A stretch of 33,017 nt of DNA, from the NCBI GenBank assembly GCA_913061025.1, contig CAJXUJ010000003.1, forward strand, positions 1 to 33,017, given 5' to 3'. A program made the translations under genes and the position numbers. This document shows, piece after piece, positions 15,628 to 23,826 of the stretch; within the stretch, counting starts at the first letter, position 1; the number at the start of each line of letters is the position of its first letter. This DNA is from an uncultured Actinomycetes bacterium (GTDB lineage: Bacteria > Actinomycetota > Actinomycetes > S36-B12). The notes under the pieces are model-generated. The model did not search any database. It had not been told where the DNA came from and saw only the letters and a list, made by a program, of their open reading frames with translations.

Positions 15628-16326
15628 ATGTCTCGTGCTGGGTTGGACAAGCAACCGAAGGACGTCGCCGCAATGTTCGACGACGTCGCAGAGCGTTACG
15701 ACCTCACCAACGATGTCCTGGCGCTGGGTCAAACTCGACGGTGGCGCAAGGCGGTTGTGTCAGCCGTTGGGGCGCTGCCGGGTGATCGCGTACTGGACCT
15801 TGCGGCTGGGACGGGAACCTCGAGTGAGCCGATTGCGCGTGCCGGGGCTTTCGTCGTTGCGTGTGATTTTTCCCTCGGGATGCTCGCGGTGGGCCGAACT
15901 CGTAATCCGCGGCTGTCGTTCGTGGCCGGCGACGCCCTGCGGCTCCCCTTCGCCGACAACTCATTCGATGCCGTCACGATCTCCTTCGGGCTGCGAAACG
16001 TCAACGACCGTCACGCGGGGCTCCGAGAGCTCCTCCGGGTGACCAAACCGGGAGGCCGGCTCGTGATCTGCGAGTTTTCGCACCCGACCTGGGCACCTTT
16101 CCGCGAGGTCTACTCGACGTACCTGATGGGTGCGCTTCCGGCCGTGGCGAGGCGGGCGTCGTCCAACCCAGACGCCTACGTCTATCTCGCCGAATCCATT
16201 CGAGCGTGGCCCGATCAGCCGGAACTAGCCCAGGACGTGTTGTCCGCGGGATGGGAAAAGGCAGGGTGGCGGAATCTGTCAGGCGGCATCGTCGCCCTAC
16301 ACAGGGCGACCAAACCGGACGCTTGA
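15628..16326 (+). CDS. ubiE: demethylmenaquinone C-methyltransferase (UbiE/MenG)
   Basis: A 232-residue class I SAM-dependent methyltransferase that adds the ring methyl group in the last step of menaquinone synthesis. It has FDDVAERYDLTNDVLALGQ near the N-terminus, SAM motif I VLDLAAGTGTSS at about 53-64, ISFGLRNVNDR, and the UbiE signature SSNPDAYVYLAESIRAWPDQ. It closely resembles the mycobacterial enzyme, which also begins MSRA-LDK; this picks the ATG at 15628 over in-frame starts from 15559. A GGGAG ribosome site lies 9 nt upstream. It is divergent from menF and lies 175 bp before nuoA. In several actinomycetes a menaquinone reductase gene (menJ) is found after ubiE; none is here. Confidence 0.95.
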   Translation: MSRAGLDKQPKDVAAMFDDVAERYDLTNDVLALGQTRRWRKAVVSAVGALPGDRVLDLAAGTGTSSEPIARAGAFVVACDFSLGMLAVGRTRNPRLSFVAGDALRLPFADNSFDAVTISFGLRNVNDRHAGLRELLRVTKPGGRLVICEFSHPTWAPFREVYSTYLMGALPAVARRASSNPDAYVYLAESIRAWPDQPELAQDVLSAGWEKAGWRNLSGGIVALHRATKPDA

Positions 16327-16345
16327 TTGCTCGCTCACCGGGGCC

Positions 16346-16384
16346 TTACATCGCTCATGATCCGGCCACTATGCTTTCTATGGT
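16346..16384 (+). promoter_or_regulatory. candidate promoter of the nuo operon
   Basis: TTACAT (16346-16351), an 18-bp spacer and TATGCT (16370-16375) form a plausible sigma-70 type promoter. A second TANNNT box, TATGGT (16379-16384), partly follows it. From the first box, transcription would start near 16382, leaving a leader of about 120 nt before nuoA. The 175-bp gap between ubiE and nuoA is the largest gene-free stretch in the window and holds nothing else I recognise apart from the palindrome at 16384-16401. Confidence 0.5.
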
Positions 16385-16401
16385 CGTGAAGGTTTTCACG
16401 A
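16384..16401. promoter_or_regulatory. Rex-type operator at the nuo promoter
   Basis: TCGTGAA-GGTT-TTCACGA is a perfect inverted repeat, 7+4+7. The Rex operator consensus is TTGTGAA-N4-TTCACAA, so 16 of 18 positions (counting the free spacer) agree, and the two that differ are symmetric. Rex is the NADH/NAD+-sensing repressor of respiratory genes. The site overlaps the predicted transcription start, where a bound repressor would block polymerase. The same bases also fit GTGA-N6-TCAC, so a Crp/Fnr-family regulator is the alternative. Confidence 0.6.
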
Positions 16402-16501
16402 ACGCGCAATGTGTGTTCGTGTGCCAATCGGCCGCTCAGCAGCCACGCTCGCATCCGTTCAACCGACGAATGCGACAACCAAGCGAGGGGTAGCCGGCGC
16501 C

Positions 16502-16861
16502 GTGAACGTCTACACGCCGATCTTTGTTCTGGGGGCTTTGGCCTTCGGGTTCGCCGCGTTCTCGGTGGTGATCGCGACCTTCACCGGTCCCAAGCGGTAC
16601 AACCGGGCGAAGTACGACGCCTACGAGTGCGGGATCGAACCCACCCCCCAGCCCATTGGCGGTGGCCGCTTCCCGGTGAAGTACTACCTCACGGCGATGA
16701 TGTTCATCATCTTCGACATCGAACTCGTCTTCCTTTATCCGTGGGCGGTGTCCTTCGACGCTCTCGGCGCCTTCGGACTCGTGGCGATGATGCTGTTCCT
16801 TTTGAATCTGGCCGTTCCCTACGTCTACGAGTGGCGTCGTGGTGGATTGGAGTGGGACTGA
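16502..16861 (+). CDS. nuoA: NADH-quinone oxidoreductase subunit A
   Basis: A 119-residue subunit with three membrane helices, part of the quinone-channel side of complex I. It has YNRAKYDAYECGIEP in the first loop, and FIIFDIELVFLYPW in the second helix with the conserved Asp/Glu pair. The GTG at 16502 gives the usual MNVYTPI-type N-terminus; GAGGGG lies 11 nt upstream. The frame is open to 16409, but that extension covers the leader. First gene of the operon, 1 nt before nuoB. Confidence 0.95.
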   Translation: MNVYTPIFVLGALAFGFAAFSVVIATFTGPKRYNRAKYDAYECGIEPTPQPIGGGRFPVKYYLTAMMFIIFDIELVFLYPWAVSFDALGAFGLVAMMLFLLNLAVPYVYEWRRGGLEWD

Positions 16862-16862
16862 T

Positions 16863-17417
16863 ATGGGTCTTGAAGAGAAGCTTCCCTCAGGGATCTTGCT
16901 GACCAGCGTCGAAAAGGTCGCCGGGTACGCGCGCAAAGGCTCGCTGTGGCCCGCCACCTTCGGTCTTGCCTGCTGCGCGATCGAGATGATGGCGACCGGT
17001 GGCCCCCGCTATGACATCGCGCGGTTCGGCATGGAGGTCTTCCGGGCCTCACCTCGCCAGGCCGACCTCATGATCGTCGCCGGCCGCGTGAGCCAAAAGA
17101 TGGCGCCGGTCCTTCGACAGATCTACGACCAAATGCCCAACCCCAAATGGGTTCTCGCGATGGGTGTGTGCGCCTCGAGCGGCGGAATGTTCAACAACTA
17201 CGCCGTTGTTCAGGGGGTCGATCACGTCGTCCCCGTCGATATGTACCTGCCCGGCTGCCCACCCCGGCCCGAGATGCTCATCGATGCCATCTTGAAGATC
17301 CACGACCAAATTCAGGACATGAAGCTCGGCGCCAACGCCAAAGCGGAGATGTTCGAGAACGAGCAATTGGCACTCGCGGCGCCCAGCACCCTCGAGATGA
17401 AGGGTCTACTCAGGTGA
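16863..17417 (+). CDS. nuoB: NADH-quinone oxidoreductase subunit B
   Basis: A 184-residue peripheral-arm subunit holding the terminal iron-sulfur cluster N2, which hands electrons to menaquinone. The four cluster ligands are all present: adjacent Cys37 and Cys38 (FGLACCAIEMM), Cys103 (GVCASSGGMF) and Cys132 (YLPGCPPRPE). The ATG at 16863 gives the usual start MGLEEKLPSGI; an in-frame upstream start at 16839 would overlap nuoA. The stop overlaps the nuoC GTG by 3 of its bases (GTGA). Confidence 0.97.
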   Translation: MGLEEKLPSGILLTSVEKVAGYARKGSLWPATFGLACCAIEMMATGGPRYDIARFGMEVFRASPRQADLMIVAGRVSQKMAPVLRQIYDQMPNPKWVLAMGVCASSGGMFNNYAVVQGVDHVVPVDMYLPGCPPRPEMLIDAILKIHDQIQDMKLGANAKAEMFENEQLALAAPSTLEMKGLLR

Positions 17418-18118
17418 CGTCGGATAACACCCCGGTAGTTCCGGACGGCGTGAACGAACTCGACGTCATCGGCGTTCGCGAAGGTGCGTTCAACGTCTCG
17501 GGTTCGGGAGACACGAGTGGTTTTGGCGGTCTGGTCTCGCCGATCGTCATGCCCGGCCCCAGCGAGCGTCCCTACGGAGGCTGGTTCGACGAGGTCGCCG
17601 ATGAGATCGAACTCTCCCTGCAGGCACGAAATCTGCCTGTTTCATCGGTCATCGAAAAGGTGGTGATCGATCGCGGTGAAATCACGTTCTTCGTGCGCCG
17701 TGAGCACATCGTCGATTTCGCGAAGGTTCTCAGGGACGAGCCTGGCCTGCGTTTCGAGATGTGCATGGGGGTGAACGGCGTCCACTACCCCGAGGACGCC
17801 GGCCGTGAACTCCACGCGTGCTACCCCTTCCTGTCCATCACCCACAACCGCCGCATTCGCGTTGAGGTGACCGCGCCGGATGCCGACCCGCACATTCCGT
17901 CGATCGTCGGGGTCTATCCCTCGAACGATTGGCACGAGCGCGAAACCTGGGACTTCTTCGGCATCGTGTTTGACGGACACCCCGGTTTGACCCGTATCGA
18001 AATGCCCGACGACTGGGCCGGCCATCCCCAGCGCAAGGACTACCCGCTGGGTGGCATTCCGGTCGAGTACAAGGGCGCGACCATCCCTGCTCCCGACAAC
18101 CGGAGGGCGTACAACTGA
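17414..18118 (+). CDS. nuoC: NADH-quinone oxidoreductase subunit C
   Basis: A 234-residue peripheral-arm subunit (30-kDa type), encoded separately from NuoD, unlike the E. coli fusion. The conserved C-terminal signature begins GVYPSNDWHERETWDFFGI and runs on through the region ending QRKDYPLGG. The first ~60 residues are acidic and variable. The frame is open upstream within nuoB, but the GTG at 17414 overlaps the nuoB stop (GTGA) and is the natural coupled start. The last base of its stop is the first base of the nuoD ATG. Confidence 0.95.
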   Translation: MTSDNTPVVPDGVNELDVIGVREGAFNVSGSGDTSGFGGLVSPIVMPGPSERPYGGWFDEVADEIELSLQARNLPVSSVIEKVVIDRGEITFFVRREHIVDFAKVLRDEPGLRFEMCMGVNGVHYPEDAGRELHACYPFLSITHNRRIRVEVTAPDADPHIPSIVGVYPSNDWHERETWDFFGIVFDGHPGLTRIEMPDDWAGHPQRKDYPLGGIPVEYKGATIPAPDNRRAYN

Positions 18119-19473
18119 TGAGCGACGTCACCTACACCAGTGTCGAGACGCCCGGCGAGGACATCTACGCCGGCAGTTACGAGACCACCGAGGGCACCAT
18201 CTACAACCTCGCGGGCGGGGACTGGGACACCATCGCCGCTGCGCCCGAGGGTGAGAAGGAACGCATCGTCGTCAACATGGGTCCGCAGCATCCCTCGACC
18301 CACGGCGTGCTGCGAATGATCCTCGAACTCGATGGCGAAACCGTGACCGACGCTCGATGCGGTATCGGCTATCTACACACGGGCATCGAGAAGAACATGG
18401 AGTTTCGCACCTGGGTGCAGGGCGTCACATTCGTCACTCGCATGGACTACCTCACCCCCTTCTTCAACGAGGCCGCCTACGTTCTCGCCGTCGAAAAACT
18501 CCTGGGAATCACCGAGCAGATTCCTGAGCGTGCGAACGTCATCCGCGTGATGATGATGGAACTCAACCGGGTTTCCTCCCACCTTGTCGCGCTGGCGACC
18601 GGCGGTATGGAACTGGGTGCGCTGACCGCTATGACGTTTGGTTTCCGCGAGCGCGAACTCGTCCTCGATCTCTTCGAGATGGTGACCGGTCTACGCATGA
18701 ACAGCGCGTTCTTCCGCCCCGGTGGCGTCGCGCAGGACCTGCCGGCCGATGGCGAGAAAGCGATCCGTGACACCCTCCCGTTGCTGCGTAAGCGGATGAA
18801 GGACACCGCTGATCTACTGATCGATAACGCCATCTGGATGGGTCGCACCGTGGACGTCGGTTACCTGGATCTCCAGGGGTGCATGGCACTGGGTATCACC
18901 GGTCCCGTTCTTCGGTCCGCTGGACTGCCGCACGACCTACGCAAGTCCCAGCCCTACTGCGGGTACGAGACCTACGAGTTCGATGTTCCCACTCAAACCT
19001 CGTGCGACGCCTACGGCCGCTTCCTGATCCGCATCGCCGAGATGCACGAGTCGTTGAAGATCGTCGAGCAGTGCCTGGATCGACTTGCACCGGGACCGGT
19101 CATGGTCGAAGACAAGAAGATCGCGTGGCCCGCTCAACTGGCCATCGGGGCCGATGGCCAGGGCAACTCCACGGAGCACATCAAGCACATCATGTCCGAA
19201 TCGATGGAAGCCTTGATCCACCACTTCAAGTTGGTGACCGAGGGCTTCACCGTTCCTCCGGGGCAGGCCTACGCCGCTGTGGAATCTCCACGCGGTGAGC
19301 TTGGCGCGCACGTGGTCAGCGCGGGCGGAACCCGCCCCTACCGCGTGCACTTCCGAGACCCGTCCTTCAACAACCTGCAGGCAACTGCAGCCATGTCCGA
19401 GGGTGCCATGGTCGCCGACGTCATCGCAGCCGTCGCGAGCATCGACCCCGTCATGGGTGGCGTGGACCGATAG
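18118..19473 (+). CDS. nuoD: NADH-quinone oxidoreductase subunit D
   Basis: A 451-residue 49-kDa-type subunit, related to the [NiFe]-hydrogenase large subunit, forming the quinone-binding site with NuoB. His62 in NMGPQHPSTHGVLR and Tyr111 in RMDYLTPFFNE are separated by 49 residues, the spacing of the quinone head-group ligands in characterised enzymes. The N-terminal ~45 residues are a variable extension rich in Tyr, Glu and Thr. The start ATG shares one base with the nuoC stop. Confidence 0.97.
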   Translation: MSDVTYTSVETPGEDIYAGSYETTEGTIYNLAGGDWDTIAAAPEGEKERIVVNMGPQHPSTHGVLRMILELDGETVTDARCGIGYLHTGIEKNMEFRTWVQGVTFVTRMDYLTPFFNEAAYVLAVEKLLGITEQIPERANVIRVMMMELNRVSSHLVALATGGMELGALTAMTFGFRERELVLDLFEMVTGLRMNSAFFRPGGVAQDLPADGEKAIRDTLPLLRKRMKDTADLLIDNAIWMGRTVDVGYLDLQGCMALGITGPVLRSAGLPHDLRKSQPYCGYETYEFDVPTQTSCDAYGRFLIRIAEMHESLKIVEQCLDRLAPGPVMVEDKKIAWPAQLAIGADGQGNSTEHIKHIMSESMEALIHHFKLVTEGFTVPPGQAYAAVESPRGELGAHVVSAGGTRPYRVHFRDPSFNNLQATAAMSEGAMVADVIAAVASIDPVMGGVDR

Positions 19474-19496
19474 CGAAAACTGGGAAGAGACCACCA

Positions 19497-20135
19497 ATGC
19501 CGATCAGCGAGAACACACGCGAGCAGATGCGAGAGATCGCGGCGCGCTATCCGAGTGCGCGCAGCGCGCTGTTGCCGATGCTCCACCTGGCGCAGAGCGA
19601 AGAAGACGAGATCACTACCGACGGCATCAACGCGTGCGCCGAGGTTCTCGACATCACGCCCGCCGAGGTGACGGCCGTCGCCACCTTCTACACGATGTAC
19701 AAGAGGGAGAAGGTCGGCAAGCACCACATCGGTGTCTGCATCAACACGATGTGCGGACTGCTCGGCGGCGACGCCGTTTGGGACGCGGTGGTCGAGGCCA
19801 CGAATGGCTCCAATAACGCGACCACGCCCGACGGTGAGTTCTTCCTCGAGCGGATCGAGTGCCAGGCTGCCTGCACGCACGCCCCGGTCATGACCGTCGA
19901 CTGGGAGTTCATGGACGATGTGACCCCGAGCAGTGCGGTAGAAGTTCTCGACAAGCTGCGCCGCGGTGAGCAGGTTCAGTCCACCCGTGGTCCCGTGATT
20001 CGAGACTTCGAGGCAACCGAGCACACACTCGCTTTCCCCGACGATGGTCTGGCCGACGCGCCGAGTGTGGACGACAAAATGCTCGCCGGACTCCGTATCG
20101 CCAAGGAGCAGGGAATGCAGGGAGGTAACGCCTGA
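19497..20135 (+). CDS. nuoE: NADH-quinone oxidoreductase subunit E
   Basis: A 212-residue thioredoxin-like [2Fe-2S] subunit (24-kDa type) of the NADH-oxidising module, carrying cluster N1a. The ligands are Cys81 and Cys86 (CINTMC) and Cys122 and Cys126 (CQAAC). It extends about 50 residues beyond the E. coli protein at the C-terminus. A GGAAGAG ribosome site precedes the ATG, and the 23-nt gap after nuoD is one of the larger ones in the operon. The stop shares one base with the nuoF start. Confidence 0.96.
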   Translation: MPISENTREQMREIAARYPSARSALLPMLHLAQSEEDEITTDGINACAEVLDITPAEVTAVATFYTMYKREKVGKHHIGVCINTMCGLLGGDAVWDAVVEATNGSNNATTPDGEFFLERIECQAACTHAPVMTVDWEFMDDVTPSSAVEVLDKLRRGEQVQSTRGPVIRDFEATEHTLAFPDDGLADAPSVDDKMLAGLRIAKEQGMQGGNA

Positions 20136-21445
20136 TGGCTACCCCGTTGACCCCCGTTATCACCGAGTACTGGGATCGTCCGGATCTCTACACGCTCGAC
20201 GGTTACCGCGCGGTCGGTGGCTACCAAGCGCTGGAGAAGGCGCTGCGCACCGACCCGGACGACATCATCGCCCAGGTCAAGGACGCAGGTCTCCGAGGCC
20301 GAGGAGGTGCGGGCTTCCCCACCGGAATGAAGTGGAGTTTCGTTCCGCAGGGCGATGGCAAGCCGCACTACCTGGTGGTCAACGCCGACGAGTCCGAGCC
20401 GGGTGCGTGCAAGGACATCCCGATCATGATGGCCAACCCACACGCGCTCGTCGAGGGCGTCATCATCACCTCCTTCGCCATCCGCGCGAACCACGCGTTC
20501 ATCTACATCCGTGGTGAGGTGCCCAACGCGATTCGCAAGGTCGAGTTCGCGGTCAAGCAGGCGAAGGAAGCGGGCCTGATCGGCACCAACATCATGGGCA
20601 GCGGCTTCGACCTCGAGGTCGTCGTTCACTCCGGTGCCGGTGCCTACATCTGCGGCGAGGAAACGGCGCTTCTTGATTCCCTCGAGGGATACCGCGGCCA
20701 GCCACGGCTGAAGCCACCGTTCCCGGCGGTCGCGGGTCTGTATGCATCGCCAACGGTCATCAACAACGTTGAAACCATCGCGAACATTCCGTACATCGTC
20801 GATCGCGGCGTCGACTGGTTCCGCCAGTTCGGCACCGAGAAGTCACCCGGCTTCAAGGTCTTTGCTGTCTCCGGCCACGTCAAGCGGCCGGGTATCTACG
20901 AGGCCCCGCTGGGAATCACCATGCGTGAACTCCTCGACTACGCGGGCGGTATGCGCGATGGCAGTGAAGTCAAGTTCTGGCTGCCCGGCGGCTCCTCGGT
21001 CCCGCTGCTGACGGCCGAGCACCTCGATCTGCCGCTGACCTATGAGGCGATGGCCGAGGCGGGAACCATGCTAGGCACCGGAACCCCGATGGTCTTCGAC
21101 CAAACGGTGAGCGTCGTGAAGGCCGTGACTCGGTGGCTCGAGTTCTACAAGCACGAGTCCTGCGGCAAGTGCACCCCGTGTCGCGAGGGCACCTACTGGA
21201 TTACTGGTGTCCTCGAGAAGTTCGAGCACGGTCATGGCCAGCAGTCGGAGATGGACACCCTCGTCGATCTCTGCGGGCAGATCTCCGGACGCTCGTTCTG
21301 TGCGCTCGGTGATGCGGCTGCTACGCCATACCCCTCGGCCCTGAAGTACTTCCGCGAGGAATTCGAGGCGGCGACCCACACGTCTGCGGATGATCAGTTC
21401 GATCCGATCGCTTCCTACGTCTTCGCAGGAGTGGGTGCCCGATGA
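20135..21445 (+). CDS. nuoF: NADH-quinone oxidoreductase subunit F
   Basis: A 436-residue 51-kDa-type subunit where NADH binds and reduces FMN. It has the glycine-rich loop GLRGRGGAGFPTGMKW (52-67), VNADESEPGACKD (82-94), the FMN-site region GAYICGEETALLDSLEGYRG (169-188), and cluster N3 ligands Cys343, Cys346 and Cys349 (ESCGKCTPCREGTYW) with Cys389 (SFCALGDAA). GGAGG lies 9 nt before the ATG. The 3' end overlaps nuoG by 4 nt (ATGA). Confidence 0.97.
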   Translation: MATPLTPVITEYWDRPDLYTLDGYRAVGGYQALEKALRTDPDDIIAQVKDAGLRGRGGAGFPTGMKWSFVPQGDGKPHYLVVNADESEPGACKDIPIMMANPHALVEGVIITSFAIRANHAFIYIRGEVPNAIRKVEFAVKQAKEAGLIGTNIMGSGFDLEVVVHSGAGAYICGEETALLDSLEGYRGQPRLKPPFPAVAGLYASPTVINNVETIANIPYIVDRGVDWFRQFGTEKSPGFKVFAVSGHVKRPGIYEAPLGITMRELLDYAGGMRDGSEVKFWLPGGSSVPLLTAEHLDLPLTYEAMAEAGTMLGTGTPMVFDQTVSVVKAVTRWLEFYKHESCGKCTPCREGTYWITGVLEKFEHGHGQQSEMDTLVDLCGQISGRSFCALGDAAATPYPSALKYFREEFEAATHTSADDQFDPIASYVFAGVGAR

Positions 21446-23826
21446 CCATCACCAACGATTCCGGAGCCGAGGTAGCGGTCCCCTCCGAGCTCGTCACCGT
21501 CATCATCGACGGCGTGGCGATCGGCGTGCCCAAGGGCACCCTGGTTATCCGCGCCGCGGAGATGCTCGGCATCGAGATCCCGCGCTTTTGCGATCACCCG
21601 CTGCTCGACCCGGTGGCTGCCTGCCGTGCCTGCCTGATCGAGGTCGAGGGCATGCCCAAGCCGCAGCCCGCTTGCGCGCAGGTGGTGAGCGACGGCATGC
21701 AGGTCCGCACGCAGTACTCATCGGATGTCGCCCGTCTTGCGCAAGAGGGCGTGATGGAGTTCCTGCTGCTGAACCACCCGCTCGATTGCCCGGTGTGCGA
21801 CAAGGGTGGCGAATGCCCGCTCCAAAACCAGGCTATGAGCGTGGGCCGACCCGAATCGCGCTTCACCGAAGAGAAGCGGACGTTCGAGAAGCCGATCAAT
21901 GTGAGCGCCCAGGTGCTGTTGGACCGCGAGCGTTGCGTTTCGTGCGCTCGGTGCACGCGGTTCGCCGATCAGATCGCTGGCGATCCGATGATCGAGTTGC
22001 TCGAGCGAGGCGCTCGTCAGCAGGTCGGCACCGCCGCCGATGAACCCTTCGACTCCTACTTCTCGGGCAACACCATCCAGATCTGCCCGGTCGGCGCTCT
22101 CACCAGCGCCACCTATCGATTCCGTGCTCGGCCCTTCGACCTGGTGTCCGTGCCGACCTCCTGTGAGCACTGCGCTTCCGGCTGTTCCCTCCGTACCGAC
22201 TACCGACGCAGCACCATCACCCGGCGGTTGGCTTGGGACGATCCAGACGTCAACGAGGAGTGGAACTGCGACAAGGGCCGTTTCGCCTTCGCCTATCAGC
22301 AGCAGGGTCGCCTCGAGTGGCCGATGGTGCGCGAGAACGGCGAACTCCGCACCGCTTCGTGGCCGGAGGCCCTCGCGGTTGCCGCTCGTGGCTTGCAGTC
22401 GGCTGGCGCCGACACCGCGGTTCTCGTCGGTGGCCGCAGCACCATGGAGGACGCCTACGCCTACTCCCGCTTCGCGCGTTCGATTCTCCGCTCGGACAAC
22501 ATCGACTTCCGTGCCCGCGCGAACTCCGCCGAGGAGCAATCCTTCCTCGCTGCGCACGTAGCCGGCACTCCGATCAAGGTCGAGTACGCAGATCTCGAGA
22601 AGGCCCCGACCGTTCTGCTGGTCGCCTTCGAGCCCGAGGATGAGTCGCCGATCGTCTTCCTGCGCCTGCGCAAAGCCGCTGCGTCCAAAACCCGCGTGTT
22701 CTCGGTTGCACCGGTTGCTACCCGCGGCTTGGAGAAGATGAACGGGACCGTCATCCCCGCGGTTCCAGGCGACGAGGCTCGCACCCTGGCTGATCTTCCG
22801 GCCGACGTGCGCGAGGCCCTCGCGCAGCCCGGTGCGGTGATCATGGTGGGCGAACGTGCCGCCTCCGCTCCCGGCGCCCTGTCCGCAGTTGCCGCACTCG
22901 CCAACAGCACCGGTGCGGCGCTTGCGTGGGTTCCCCGCCGCGCAGGTGAGCGCGGTGCTCTCGACGCCGGAGCCCTCGCCGGTCTGCTCCCCGGTGGGCG
23001 ACCCCTCGAGGACCCGCAGGCTCGCGAGCAGGTGGCCCAGGCGTGGGGTGTGGCTGAAGCCGATCTGCCGCGCACCGGACTCGCGGGCCCAGCGCTCTAC
23101 GAAGCACTGCACTCGGGTTCGGTCAAGGCGGCTCTGGTTGGTGGCGTCGAAGGCTCCGACTACCCCGACGACCTAGCCGAGGCCCTGTCGAACGTCGAAT
23201 TCGTGGTGTCCCTCGAGAATCATCACTCCGACATCACCGCTGTCGCGGACGTTGTCCTTCCCGTCGCCGTCGTGAGTGAAAAGTCCGGCACCTTCCTGGA
23301 CTGGGAGGGGCGCCCGCGTCCCTTCGGGCAGGTATTCCGCGACGCCATGATGAATTCCGATGCGTCTGTCCTCGCGATGATCGCCGACGAGTTCGATGCG
23401 GCCACGCCGCGGACGGTGGCCGATCTTCGCGGTGAACTGGGCCGTCTGGGTCCCTGGCAGGGCAGCAGGCAAGCGCTCGAATCGACACCTGCAAGCGACG
23501 CAGTGACCGGGATTCGGCTGGCAACCTGGCGACTCCTTCTCGATCTCGGTGTGATGCAGGAGGGGGATCCGCATCTCGCGGCCACGGCCCGTCCGACGGT
23601 CGCTCGCATGTCACCGGCCACCGCAACCCAGAGCGGTCTTGCTGAGGGCATGCACGTCAGCGTTAGCGGACCACGGGGATCGGTGACGGTCCCGGTCGAG
23701 ATCGATGAGTCGATGCTCGATTCGGTGGTCTGGCTCCCCATGAACTCCGAGGGCAGCCGCGTCTATCGAGACCTCGGAGTTGGCTATGGCGACACCGTTC
23801 AACTGAGCAAGGGAGTCCCGGCATGA
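21442..23826 (+). CDS. nuoG: NADH-quinone oxidoreductase subunit G
   Basis: A 794-residue 75-kDa-type subunit with several iron-sulfur clusters in its first 280 residues: N1b (Cys50, 61, 64, 78), N5 (His112, Cys116, 119, 125), N4 (Cys165, 168, 171, 215) and the extra N7 site (Cys241, 244, 248, 276), all complete. The rest resembles a molybdopterin oxidoreductase fold that holds no cofactor in complex I. Its alanine-rich centre (about 430-560) is weakly conserved. It is coupled to nuoF and nuoH by ATGA overlaps. Confidence 0.96.
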   Translation: MTITNDSGAEVAVPSELVTVIIDGVAIGVPKGTLVIRAAEMLGIEIPRFCDHPLLDPVAACRACLIEVEGMPKPQPACAQVVSDGMQVRTQYSSDVARLAQEGVMEFLLLNHPLDCPVCDKGGECPLQNQAMSVGRPESRFTEEKRTFEKPINVSAQVLLDRERCVSCARCTRFADQIAGDPMIELLERGARQQVGTAADEPFDSYFSGNTIQICPVGALTSATYRFRARPFDLVSVPTSCEHCASGCSLRTDYRRSTITRRLAWDDPDVNEEWNCDKGRFAFAYQQQGRLEWPMVRENGELRTASWPEALAVAARGLQSAGADTAVLVGGRSTMEDAYAYSRFARSILRSDNIDFRARANSAEEQSFLAAHVAGTPIKVEYADLEKAPTVLLVAFEPEDESPIVFLRLRKAAASKTRVFSVAPVATRGLEKMNGTVIPAVPGDEARTLADLPADVREALAQPGAVIMVGERAASAPGALSAVAALANSTGAALAWVPRRAGERGALDAGALAGLLPGGRPLEDPQAREQVAQAWGVAEADLPRTGLAGPALYEALHSGSVKAALVGGVEGSDYPDDLAEALSNVEFVVSLENHHSDITAVADVVLPVAVVSEKSGTFLDWEGRPRPFGQVFRDAMMNSDASVLAMIADEFDAATPRTVADLRGELGRLGPWQGSRQALESTPASDAVTGIRLATWRLLLDLGVMQEGDPHLAATARPTVARMSPATATQSGLAEGMHVSVSGPRGSVTVPVEIDESMLDSVVWLPMNSEGSRVYRDLGVGYGDTVQLSKGVPA

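Noticed and set aside
16371..16501. short reading frames starting in the ubiE-nuoA gap
   Set aside because: They extend into nuoA in its frame or other frames without homology; the gap is better explained as promoter, operator and leader.
21718..23112. 464-codon open frame on the minus strand
   Set aside because: It lies fully opposite nuoG, whose iron-sulfur ligands and length are intact; it is a high-GC shadow with no recognisable motif.
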